Source: Limnobacter humi
Lineage (GTDB): Bacteria > Pseudomonadota > Gammaproteobacteria > Burkholderiales > Burkholderiaceae_B
Assembly (NCBI RefSeq): GCF_024518835.1
Contig: NZ_JANIGO010000002.1
Location: forward strand, 844,127 to 908,126
Reading direction: 5' to 3'
Length of the DNA stretch: 64,000 nucleotides
Position numbers and translations under genes: made by a program
The notes under the pieces: generated by a model
What the model was told of the DNA's origin: nothing
The model's database searches: none
The model's input: only the letters and a program-made list of their open reading frames with translations
In this document: positions 46,791-54,937 of the stretch, in pieces
How the letters are laid out: the number at the start of each line of letters is the position of its first letter
Position numbering within the stretch: the stretch's first letter is position 1

Positions 46791-47425
46791 TGAAAACCGA
46801 TGATTTGATCAATATGTTATCCACCAACGCTGGCCGGGCACCTGCCCGACTGGCGGAGCAACGCTTGGGAACTGCAGCACTGGCAGGCGTGTTGGCTGCA
46901 GCCGCGTTCTCTGTTGCGTGGCTGGGGTTGATTCCGCCTGAGCTGTTTTCAGAAGGTGCCCCCTGGCTGAAGTTGGCTTATGGATTTGCCGTGGTGCTGG
47001 CCAGTGGATTGTGGCTAATCCGGTTGGGCAGGCCTGCTGCATCCGATCGTGAACCGCGCATGCTGTTGTTGGGTGTGGTGCTGTTTATGGTGTTGTTGGC
47101 TGGTATCAGTTTTTTGGCCACGCCAGTGGATTTACGCACGCATGCGGTGCAGGGGCACTCCTGGTCGTCATGCCCATGGTCCATTATCAAATTATCGATG
47201 CCTGCGCTGGGCGCGGGCATTTGGGCCATGCGCGGCTTGGCGCCCACGCAAACCGGCTGGGCTGGTTTTGCCACCGGGCTGTTTGCCGGTGCAGCGGGCT
47301 CCATCGGATATGCGCTGGCCTGTGACGAAACAGCAACACCGTTCATCGCCATTTGGTACACCCTCGGCATGCTGGGCTCGGGTGTGGTCGGCGCTTTGGT
47401 TGCCCCCCGTTTTTACCGCTGGTGA
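46790..47425 (+). CDS. NrsF/DUF1109 membrane anti-sigma factor
   Basis: A 211-residue inner-membrane protein with six predicted helices and a short cytosolic N-terminus (MKTDDLINMLSTNAG) that should hold the sigma factor. Cys128 (GHSWSSCPWSI) and Cys178 (ALACDETATPF) are in the positions of the two conserved cysteines of Caulobacter NrsF, which respond to chromate, cadmium and oxidants. Co-translation with the sigma gene by one-base overlap fits a 1:1 control pair. Confidence 0.9.
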   Translation: MKTDDLINMLSTNAGRAPARLAEQRLGTAALAGVLAAAAFSVAWLGLIPPELFSEGAPWLKLAYGFAVVLASGLWLIRLGRPAASDREPRMLLLGVVLFMVLLAGISFLATPVDLRTHAVQGHSWSSCPWSIIKLSMPALGAGIWAMRGLAPTQTGWAGFATGLFAGAAGSIGYALACDETATPFIAIWYTLGMLGSGVVGALVAPRFYRW

Positions 47426-47440
47426 ACATTCCACACCACT

Positions 47441-48079
47441 TTAGCGGGGCGGATCGATTCGGTTGGAATCCGATGTGTTGACGCGATACCAACCAGCAAT
47501 GCTGTATCGGTCGCGGTGCGCAGGCTTTACCTCATGCGGAAATTCCTCGCTCAGAAACACAGCAAGGGTGCCTTGTTCGGGCCATACCTCAACCAGCGCT
47601 GTATCGGGTTGGTCCGGTTGATACAGCACCATGCTCCCACCATCGCTCTGTTGCCAGCCCGGGTTCAAATAAGCCACCACCGACACAACACGGTTTGATT
47701 CGCCCCGAAAAGCATCTACATGGGTTTTGTAAAAAGCACCAGGAGCGTAATGCGCAAAATGTGATTCAAACGAAAACAAGCCCAGAAAAAGCCTGCGGTT
47801 CAATGCCTGCTGGAGTGCCGCGGCAAAATCCAGCCACTGGCGTGATGCCGCAGCATCGGGTTCAATCCAGGCAATTTGATCACGGCGAATATCAGGGTGG
47901 TTACGGCGGGTGTCTGTGCGCCCCACACCGGCCGAGCGCAGGGTTTGTTGCTTGAGCAATACCAACAAATCATTGCACCAGGCTGGATCCAAGCCTTGGT
48001 GTTGGATGCTGAAACCAGTCAAATACAAATCATTGGCAATTCGATCCAGCAGCGCCGGGTCGGGCAGGAAGGTTGTCAT
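47441..48079 (-). CDS. 2OG-Fe(II) oxygenase (SM-20/prolyl-hydroxylase-like)
   Basis: A 212-residue double-stranded beta-helix dioxygenase. Iron ligands are His120 and Asp122 in YKTHVDAFRG and His182 in EFPHEV. Arg191 in RDRYSIAGWYR binds 2-oxoglutarate. The preceding HFAHYAPGAFY segment is typical of the prolyl 4-hydroxylase-like SM-20 group. The substrate is unknown. ATG 48079 is preferred over a GTG seven codons upstream. It lies convergent with nrsF. Confidence 0.88.
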   Translation of the reverse strand: MTTFLPDPALLDRIANDLYLTGFSIQHQGLDPAWCNDLLVLLKQQTLRSAGVGRTDTRRNHPDIRRDQIAWIEPDAAASRQWLDFAAALQQALNRRLFLGLFSFESHFAHYAPGAFYKTHVDAFRGESNRVVSVVAYLNPGWQQSDGGSMVLYQPDQPDTALVEVWPEQGTLAVFLSEEFPHEVKPAHRDRYSIAGWYRVNTSDSNRIDPPR

Positions 48080-48120
48080 CGGCGATACACTGGCCACCAA
48101 AACGATGGAGGCAGTGTACC

Positions 48121-49032
48121 TCAGGCATGGGTCAGCAACTCGCCGATGGCCCTGGAGAGGGAGGCGGAGTCAAATTTCTTCACATAAATATTGACCCCTG
48201 CCTCCAGGCCACGCCGCGCATTTTCCTCCGATGTCAGCGATGAATACATCACGAATGGAATATTTTTGAACCGGGGATCGCTTTTGAGCTTTCGTGTCAG
48301 GGTGCAGCCATCCATCACAGGCATTTCCTCGTCCACCAAAATCAATGACACCTCATCGCGCAGCGAACGGTGGGTCTCATCGGCATGCTCAGCCAGTTGA
48401 AGCAGCTTGGCTTCGGCCTCAACACCATTAACCGCGTGGGCATGGTGCAGTCCCATGGTGTCGAGCACTTCTCCAATTTTTCGGCGAGCCACCATTGAGT
48501 CGTCCACAAAAAACACAGGGGGCTTGGCGGCGAGCTCAAAACCGGTGTTGATCTTGCCCTCTTCTCCTTCCGGCAATACCCGTTGGCAAACGCTTTCGAT
48601 GTCCACCAGAGACACCAGCGCCCCGCCCTGCAACATCACGGTGCCAAATACATACCCTTCCTGTCGCTCAAACCGTTGTGGCGGCTGAACGTCGGACCAA
48701 GGCACTCGGATGATTTTATCGACGCTGAACACCTCAAAAGCCACAGAGCGGGATGCAAACTCGGAGATGATCAACTTCTTGTTGGGCAAACCAGCAGACA
48801 TGCCGATGGCCTCACCCAAGTTAACCACGGGCATAACCTGCCCACGAAGGGAGATCACGCCGTTCATGGCGCCTTGCTGGCCCGGTACCTGGGTGACGGG
48901 CATCAACTCGGTCACCTCCCGAATTTTGAAAACATTGAGACCAAAAACTTCTGCCCCACCCAGCGAAAACAAGAGGATCTCGATCATCTCGCGAGTGGAC
49001 TGTTCGGTTTGGATGGAATTGGGGCTGGCCAT
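48121..49032 (-). CDS. cheV: CheV chemotaxis coupling protein
   Basis: Fusion of a CheW adaptor (about 15-160, ILLFSLGGAEVFGLNVFKIREV and GVISLRGQVMPVVNL) and a receiver domain (about 172-303, VFFVDDSMVARRKIGEVLDTMG). The phospho-acceptor is Asp234 in LILVDEEMPVMDG, followed by YSSLTSEEN and VKKF. It links chemoreceptors to CheA and can act as a phosphate sink. No other che gene is nearby, so it is an isolated copy. Confidence 0.94.
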   Translation of the reverse strand: MASPNSIQTEQSTREMIEILLFSLGGAEVFGLNVFKIREVTELMPVTQVPGQQGAMNGVISLRGQVMPVVNLGEAIGMSAGLPNKKLIISEFASRSVAFEVFSVDKIIRVPWSDVQPPQRFERQEGYVFGTVMLQGGALVSLVDIESVCQRVLPEGEEGKINTGFELAAKPPVFFVDDSMVARRKIGEVLDTMGLHHAHAVNGVEAEAKLLQLAEHADETHRSLRDEVSLILVDEEMPVMDGCTLTRKLKSDPRFKNIPFVMYSSLTSEENARRGLEAGVNIYVKKFDSASLSRAIGELLTHA

Positions 49033-49093
49033 GGTTTACATACCGGGATTGATCATCAACACCGATATTGTGACGGCAGTGAGGCGGCTTCAA

Positions 49094-49112
49094 AACACCT
49101 AAAACAGGTGAA
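49094..49112 (-). terminator. Weak hairpin between orphan gene and cheV
   Basis: CACCT-AAAAC-AGGTG (49096-49110) with flanking A and T runs. It may end the leftward orphan gene. The 135-base gap holds nothing else recognisable. Confidence 0.4.
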
Positions 49113-49168
49113 AAACAGACGCTGTCGGTGGGATTGACCGTGTAAAAGCCGCAGGCCGAGCGAGCGGT

Positions 49169-50008
49169 TTAACGGCCCCAGTAGTCAGACAACGCCGATT
49201 GGGGCTGCGCCACCAACGGACCCAATTGGGGCAGCGTGATGGCACCAATCGGCACGGCATGCAAGCCGCTGTTAACCAATGTGGCACCTGTGCCGTAGTA
49301 GTCCACGGCGAACACGGGGTCGGTGGCTAGCTGAAGTTCAGTGCTGCCGGTGTGATCGACCACATTTTCCAGTAAACCCTTGACCTGCCCACGCACGGAG
49401 TCCTGAAAGAAATCCCGGGTGGTTTCTGAGAACTGATGACCCGCATCGTCAATGAACCCCCGAACTGCACCCTGCCGTTCACCGTTGAATTCTGCTGAAA
49501 AATCAGCCTGTGCGCGCTCGGCGTCTTCAACCAGCCTGGCCAGAAGGCTGGATAGACCATCCACCGGGTTATCGAAGGCCTCTGACGCATCAGCCAAGCC
49601 CGATGATACAACCGTGGAGACCATGAAATTTTCACCGCCCAACGGGAAATCGACGTAGTCGGATTGCAACGAGCTTAACGTACCATCCAACATGGCCAGT
49701 GGCGCTTCCGTCATGGCCGTGCCTGCGCCAAGGCCACCCTCATCATTCACGGAATATCGGGAGGCCACAGCAGTCCATGCCGGCATGGTCGTTGGTTGGA
49801 CCAGCATGCCAAGCGCAGGCGAAGAAAAGTCCGAATGGGACAAGCCCGTGGAGGTTGCGAGCTGCGCTACCGTGTCCGGATTACCCTCGGCGGTGCCCAT
49901 GCCCTGCCCTGCGGAAAACACAGCTGACGGTGTGGCTACAACCATCAGGGCTGCCATCGTGGCGGATTCCCGTTCCAGATTGCGAATGTTTTCAATGAAA
50001 CTCGACAT
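49169..50008 (-). CDS. Orphan hypothetical protein, acidic
   Basis: I do not recognise this 279-residue protein. A GGGG lies about ten bases before the ATG. The sequence is acidic and rich in Ala, Gly, Ser and Thr. The N-terminus (MSSFIENIRNLERESATMAALMVVATPSAVFSAGQ) is amphipathic with a mildly hydrophobic patch but no clear signal peptide. The middle has LADASEAFDNPVDGLSSLLARLVEDAERAQADFSAEF, which looks helical. No cysteine is present. It could be a secreted or surface protein with non-classical export. Confidence 0.6.
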   Translation of the reverse strand: MSSFIENIRNLERESATMAALMVVATPSAVFSAGQGMGTAEGNPDTVAQLATSTGLSHSDFSSPALGMLVQPTTMPAWTAVASRYSVNDEGGLGAGTAMTEAPLAMLDGTLSSLQSDYVDFPLGGENFMVSTVVSSGLADASEAFDNPVDGLSSLLARLVEDAERAQADFSAEFNGERQGAVRGFIDDAGHQFSETTRDFFQDSVRGQVKGLLENVVDHTGSTELQLATDPVFAVDYYGTGATLVNSGLHAVPIGAITLPQLGPLVAQPQSALSDYWGR

Positions 50009-50143
50009 GGCAGACCCCAATAACTTTACATTCAGTTCAATTAGGTCTACCTGACGCCAACAATCCGCAAATTGATATATTTGCGATTGAATTCATAGGG
50101 TATTTTTCGAAATCTGTCAGTAAAACACTCAAAACACCCCCCA

Positions 50144-51136
50144 TCACAGGGGTATGGTTTCCTCTTTGGCCACATAGAACCATTCCTGCCCAGCCTGGGA
50201 ACTGGTATTGGGAAACACAATGAATCCATCGCGTGGTGCACGCACCTCCTCACCATGGTGGCGAAGGCCAATCAACTCACCTTTGCTGATTCGGTCGAAA
50301 CTCGACCAAGCCCGAGAAAACTGGTCATCGGCGTGCTGTTTGTCAATCACTTCCACCAAAGTGAGGTGCTGGTACACCTCCACCGGCGCGGGTGAAGAAC
50401 CTCCAACCAACCCCAGGTGCAGCAGTGTATTTTCAATCGCGGTATACGCCACAGCGGGGCCTTTGGGATCATCATGCTGCCCGCATTCCAGGGTGACAGC
50501 ATAGCCGCCGTTGGCGCGCATGCACTCGGTGGTGCCCATGCCGTATCTGGGATCGGTGTTCAAGCCTTGGTCAGACAGCCGATTGGCCTTGAGGTAGGCC
50601 ACCCGATTGGCTACACCCGTTGCATAGGTTTCCATCCAGCCATCCACGAAACGGGTCACACCCAGCCGGCGAGCCAGATCACGCTCCGCCTTTGCATGCC
50701 GAAAAGGCTGCAGGGAACCGGCATTGTCGGGTGGACCGAACAGGGCAAAAGGCTGATCGCCTTTCTGGAAGCTGTGGATGTCCAATAACACGTCGTGCTG
50801 TGCTAGAAGCGGGCACAACCAATTGGCCACATGGTCCTCAAAGTCAACGGGTGTTGGGGTGGGCGTCAGATTTCGGTTCAGGTTGCGATCGCCATTTCGC
50901 TGCCGACGGTTATAGGCCAGCGGATTGGTGACAGGAACAAATGTGACCTGTCCTGCAACCAGTAAACGCTCTCCACGCTCAAACTCGCGGATAACTCGCA
51001 GAATAGCTCGGGTACCCGATACCTCATTGCCATGCACAGCGCCCAAAACAACCAGCTTGGGCCCTGGCTTCAACGCCGTGAAGGTGACCGATTTAAACTG
51101 CAAAGGGTGCGGGATGGCAGGAAGTTCGGGAAACAT
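50144..51136 (-). CDS. Succinylglutamate desuccinylase/aspartoacylase family hydrolase
   Basis: Zinc carboxypeptidase-fold (M14, AstE/AspA) hydrolase of 330 residues. Metal ligands are His35 and Glu38 (AVHGNEVSG) and His121 (LLDIHSFQ). DRNLNRNL binds the substrate carboxylate, and VTLECGQH carries the catalytic Glu. It probably cleaves an N-acyl or N-succinyl amino acid. The other arginine-succinyltransferase genes are absent here, so the precise substrate is open. Confidence 0.85.
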   Translation of the reverse strand: MFPELPAIPHPLQFKSVTFTALKPGPKLVVLGAVHGNEVSGTRAILRVIREFERGERLLVAGQVTFVPVTNPLAYNRRQRNGDRNLNRNLTPTPTPVDFEDHVANWLCPLLAQHDVLLDIHSFQKGDQPFALFGPPDNAGSLQPFRHAKAERDLARRLGVTRFVDGWMETYATGVANRVAYLKANRLSDQGLNTDPRYGMGTTECMRANGGYAVTLECGQHDDPKGPAVAYTAIENTLLHLGLVGGSSPAPVEVYQHLTLVEVIDKQHADDQFSRAWSSFDRISKGELIGLRHHGEEVRAPRDGFIVFPNTSSQAGQEWFYVAKEETIPL

Positions 51137-51196
51137 GGTGGTGTGGCCTGATGCGTCAGAGTTTGATCCGATGTGCGCAGGTTACCACAGACAAAA

Positions 51197-51218
51197 AAGG
51201 GCAGCCGAAGCTGCCCTT
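51197..51218 (-). terminator. Terminator of the MMPL operon
   Basis: AAGGGCAGC, CGAA loop, GCTGCCCTT; read leftward it is followed by TTTTTT. It lies 25 bases after the MMPL stop. Confidence 0.92.
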
Positions 51219-51242
51219 GGATCGTTGACATTCTGATGCGGA

Positions 51243-53609
51243 TCAGTTCAGTCCTTTCACCACCGATGGGCCGAAGCGTTTGGTGACAGCACCCATGGCG
51301 AGCACACGTATGAGCGCTGGAATCAGGATGATGGCCCCCACCATGTTCCACAAGAACATGAAGGCCAGCAACATACCCATGTCGGCCTGGAACTTGATGG
51401 CCGAGAACGCCCAGGTGAACACGCCCAACGCCAATGTGACCGCCGTCAACGCGACCGCAACACCCGTGGTTCGTAGGGTTTCGAAATAGGCCTGTTTGAA
51501 ATTCAGTCCCTTCGCGAGGAAACTTTCCAGGCGGTTGTAGATGTAAATGCCGTAATCCACCCCGATACCGACACCCAGCGCAATCACGGGCAATGTGGCC
51601 ACTTTGATACCCAGGTTCAGCTGAACCATGATCACCTTGCACAGCACCTCGGTGATGAACAACGGAATCATGATGGCCAGCATCACGCGGAAGCTCTTGA
51701 ACTCCCACCACACCAACAGCCCAATGATGGAATACACCAGCACCAACATGGTTTTCTGCGCCTGCTCCACCACAATATTGGTGGCCGCTTCAATACCGCT
51801 ATTGCCAGCCGCCAAAATAAACTTGGCATCGTCCGAGTTGTTTTCGGCTGCAAACGCCTCCACCCTGTCGGTCACCCGTTTCAAGGTTTCGGCCTTGTGA
51901 TCAGCCAAGAACAAAATGACAGGCGTCATCGAACATTTGGCGTTGTAGAGCGCTGTCGGGATATTTTTGTGAGCACCATTGGAAATGAATCGGTCGCGCG
52001 TGATGGACAACCATTTGGGGTTGCCACCGTTCAAGGCTGCGATGATGTTTTTCATCACGGTGAACAACGATGCGCTGCCTTCCACGCCGTCCACGTTTTC
52101 CATTTCCCACTGGAAGCGGTCCACCGCCGATGCAACCGGGTAAGCACCGCACTCGCCTTCGGGTGTTTCCACCATCACCACAAATACATCCGAGCTGGTG
52201 GAATAGTTGGACACCAAAAATTTCACGTCCTGGTTGTAACGAGAATCGGGGCGCAACTCAGGGGCACCGGGGTCCAGGTCACCAATTTTCAACCCGGACG
52301 ACAACACCATGCTGACAGCCAGAATACCGCCGGCCACGGCTGTCGCACCCAGTGCAACCTTCTTTTCGGTCAAGCGTGACAGTGCGTGGGACACTTTGTG
52401 ATCGCCGCCCTCTTGCTTGGCAACCTGACGCAAACCCGACGGTGTGACATCGGCGTAGCTCATGAGCACCGGCAACAAGAACATCTTGGTGAAAATGATC
52501 ACACCCACACCAATCGATGCGCTAATGGCCAACTCGCGAATCACACCAATTTCAATCACCAACAGGGTCGAGAAACCCACCGCGTCGGCCAGCAGGGCCA
52601 CGGTGCCGGGAATGAACAACAAGTGGAATGTGGCCTTGGCGGCATCCATTTTGGTCGCGCCGTGAAAGCGTTCAGCTGCCATGGTTCGCACGTTCTGAAT
52701 GGCATGACTCACACCAATCGCGAACGTCAGGAACGGCACCAAAATCGAATACGGGTCAAGGCCAAAGCCCAACATGCTCACAAAACCCAAATGCCAGATC
52801 ACAGCCAGCGAACAACAGAAAATCGTGGCAGCAGTACTCTTCCAGCAACGGGAATACCAAAACAGCAAAATGACGGTCAGCACGAAAGTGATCACGAAGA
52901 AACCGGCAATGTCCTTGGCCCCTTCAATCAGATCTCCCACCACTTTGGCAAAACCGGTGATGTGAATCGACACCTTGTCGTTTTGATACTTGTCACGCAC
53001 CACTTTTTCAATGCGCTCAGACAATTTACCGTAGCTCAGCTTCTCCCCAGTTTCCGGGTCCACCTCCAGCAATGGGGCAAGAATGATGGCAGACTTTTCA
53101 TCATTGGCCACCAGTGAACCAATGCGGCCAGACTTCTCCACGTTGGAACGGACCTGCTCGATTTGCTCGGGTGTGCCTTGGAAGCCCTGACCGATCACCG
53201 GGCCCATACGAAGGCCCTCTTCGGTCACCTGGCGCCACATCACGTTGGGAGTCCAGATCGAGCTCAAATTTCCACGGTCAACACCGGGGATGTAAAACAC
53301 CTCATCGGTGATCTGGCGTAGCGTTTCCAGAAACTCGGCTTCGTAAATACTGCCGTTTTTGTTTTGAACCGCAATTCGAAGTACGTTGCCCAAGGGACGC
53401 AATTCGTTTTCGTATTTCAGGTAGTTGGCGATGTAGGGATGTGTGACCGGCACCATTTTCTGGAATGATGCATCGGGTCGAAGCTTGGTGGCTTGCCATG
53501 CAAAAAACACCGACAGCAGCGCAAACAACACCAACACGGCCTTGCGATGTCCAAACAGCAGGCTCGTGAAGAACCGCTCAATTTTGCTCAAATCTTGATC
53601 GTTGCTCAT
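51243..53609 (-). CDS. MMPL/RND superfamily transporter
   Basis: Inner-membrane exporter/importer of 788 residues with the RND layout: helix 1 (AVLVLFALLSVFFAWQATKL), a large periplasmic loop to about 230, helices 2-6 (GFFVITFVLTVILLFWYSRCW and so on, with GVSHAIQNVRTMAAERFHGATKMDAAKATF), and a second repeat with VIALGVGIGVDYGIYIYNRLESFLAKG. Family members move lipids, sterols or other hydrophobic molecules using the proton gradient. It ends a four-gene operon with the DUF1302, DUF1329 and YCF48-like genes. It is not an HAE-type drug pump, because no membrane-fusion protein or TolC gene is present. Confidence 0.92.
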   Translation of the reverse strand: MSNDQDLSKIERFFTSLLFGHRKAVLVLFALLSVFFAWQATKLRPDASFQKMVPVTHPYIANYLKYENELRPLGNVLRIAVQNKNGSIYEAEFLETLRQITDEVFYIPGVDRGNLSSIWTPNVMWRQVTEEGLRMGPVIGQGFQGTPEQIEQVRSNVEKSGRIGSLVANDEKSAIILAPLLEVDPETGEKLSYGKLSERIEKVVRDKYQNDKVSIHITGFAKVVGDLIEGAKDIAGFFVITFVLTVILLFWYSRCWKSTAATIFCCSLAVIWHLGFVSMLGFGLDPYSILVPFLTFAIGVSHAIQNVRTMAAERFHGATKMDAAKATFHLLFIPGTVALLADAVGFSTLLVIEIGVIRELAISASIGVGVIIFTKMFLLPVLMSYADVTPSGLRQVAKQEGGDHKVSHALSRLTEKKVALGATAVAGGILAVSMVLSSGLKIGDLDPGAPELRPDSRYNQDVKFLVSNYSTSSDVFVVMVETPEGECGAYPVASAVDRFQWEMENVDGVEGSASLFTVMKNIIAALNGGNPKWLSITRDRFISNGAHKNIPTALYNAKCSMTPVILFLADHKAETLKRVTDRVEAFAAENNSDDAKFILAAGNSGIEAATNIVVEQAQKTMLVLVYSIIGLLVWWEFKSFRVMLAIMIPLFITEVLCKVIMVQLNLGIKVATLPVIALGVGIGVDYGIYIYNRLESFLAKGLNFKQAYFETLRTTGVAVALTAVTLALGVFTWAFSAIKFQADMGMLLAFMFLWNMVGAIILIPALIRVLAMGAVTKRFGPSVVKGLN

Positions 53610-53626
53610 GGGGTTTCGTCCAGTTC

Positions 53627-54814
53627 TTATTGGGGCAGATCAACCGTGCGAGGACCACCTTGGCCACTCAGCACCAGCGTTTTGCCAACCAAGGCCATGC
53701 CTGTCACAGGCTTGCCCTCCTTGTTCATCACCATGGTCAACTGGGTCCCAGTGGGGTCTGTCTTGACCAAGCGACCTTTCTGGTCAATCAGCAACACCGA
53801 GTTGCCCTGGGTAATGGCCTGAACAAAACTTTCCTTGGTGGGACTTTGCATTTTCCACCAGCCCGCAGCGCCGGGCCCCATGCGATACACATTGCCCGAG
53901 AAACCATACGCATAAATCGTGGGCTCACCACTTGAGCCTCGAACTACAGCGGTGCCGTAAAAATGGCCGTTGTACCCTGTGTCCAATCGCTCCCAGGTTT
54001 GCCCAAAATTATTAGACCTGTAAATACGACCGGCTTCGCCAGCAATCAACAGCAAGCCTGTATCGTCTCCGTAGATTCCGTTGTAATGACGGAAATCTGG
54101 GTTGTTCAATCGGTCTGCAATCAGCTTCCAGTTCGCACCGCCATCGGTGGTCTCAAAGATCTGTCCGTAGCTACCGACCACCCAGCCCTGATTCTCATTT
54201 CGAAACCACAAACCCAGCATGGGTCGGGCTGGACCAAAGCGCGCGCCCGCCTCGGCGTCTTCCAGGGCAAACTGGGCAGCCTCAAGCTCCGCATCCATCT
54301 TGCTTTGTTGTGCAGGGGGCAAGGCGTCATACCGAGCCTGCACGGCGTCGTATTTGGCCTTGGCTGCAGCAACCACCTGTGCATTGGCTTTGTTGCCGTC
54401 GAATACACGGGTCCAGCTTGCACCTGCATCGGTGGACTTCAACACCACGCCATCGTGGCCCGCCATGTAAGCGACCGAGTCACTGGCGAATTCAATCGCG
54501 GTCATGTTGATGGACACCGGCACTTTGGCCTGCGTCCAGATTCGTCCATCACCATCTTTCGCACCATCCTTGGGATCAGGTGCTGAAAAGTCGCGGCGCA
54601 AAACAATACCACGCTCCCCAACCACCACAGCCACATTGCCGCGCGATGTCACGTTCAACATCAGGGCTTTGGCCGCTTTGGGTGCCACAATGGCGGGAAT
54701 GTCCATGGGGTCTTTAAAGGCCTGCGCAGGTTGCACAGTCAATCCGAGCGCCAATACAGCAGCGCCCAAACCATAGGCCCGTCGAATAAGCGCGGGCTTC
54801 AAAGGCTTTTTCAT
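53627..54814 (-). CDS. YCF48-like/BNR beta-propeller periplasmic protein
   Basis: The 395 residues begin with a signal peptide ending QPAQAF. Propeller blades follow: VAVVVGERGIVL, VAYMAGHDGVVLKSTDAGASWTRVF, WVVGSYGQIFETTDGGANWKLI and IAGEAGRIYRSNNFGQTWERL carry the Ser/Thr-x-Asp-x-Gly-x-x-Trp turn of YCF48/BNR repeats. A helical insert (about 142-190, rich in Ala, Glu and Gln) interrupts the propeller after the second clear blade. Ycf48 proteins assist membrane-protein assembly, so a chaperone or subunit role for the MMPL partner is plausible. GGAG precedes ATG 54814. Confidence 0.85.
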   Translation of the reverse strand: MKKPLKPALIRRAYGLGAAVLALGLTVQPAQAFKDPMDIPAIVAPKAAKALMLNVTSRGNVAVVVGERGIVLRRDFSAPDPKDGAKDGDGRIWTQAKVPVSINMTAIEFASDSVAYMAGHDGVVLKSTDAGASWTRVFDGNKANAQVVAAAKAKYDAVQARYDALPPAQQSKMDAELEAAQFALEDAEAGARFGPARPMLGLWFRNENQGWVVGSYGQIFETTDGGANWKLIADRLNNPDFRHYNGIYGDDTGLLLIAGEAGRIYRSNNFGQTWERLDTGYNGHFYGTAVVRGSSGEPTIYAYGFSGNVYRMGPGAAGWWKMQSPTKESFVQAITQGNSVLLIDQKGRLVKTDPTGTQLTMVMNKEGKPVTGMALVGKTLVLSGQGGPRTVDLPQ

Positions 54815-54831
54815 GCCTACTCCAATTGAAA

Positions 54832-54852
54832 ACCCAGGGGCAGGCCCTGGGT
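54832..54852 (-). promoter_or_regulatory. Intercistronic hairpin between DUF1329 and YCF48 genes
   Basis: ACCCAGGG and CCCTGGGT (54832-54839, 54845-54852) form a perfect 8-bp stem with a 5-base loop. In the transcript it is followed by UUUUC and lies 18 bases before the YCF48-like start. It may be an attenuator or a stabilising/processing site giving unequal expression. Confidence 0.5.
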
Positions 54853-54937
54853 CAGTCTCGATGTGTGTAAGAGTCGAGCCTTTTTTGGAATGGGTCACAA
54901 GGCCTCTGTCACCCACTCCAGGCCTCTTCAAATTGTG

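Noticed and set aside
51243..53609. Multidrug RND efflux pump
   Set aside because: The protein is MMPL-like with 788 residues; membrane-fusion and TolC-type partners are missing and the neighbours are DUF1302/DUF1329.
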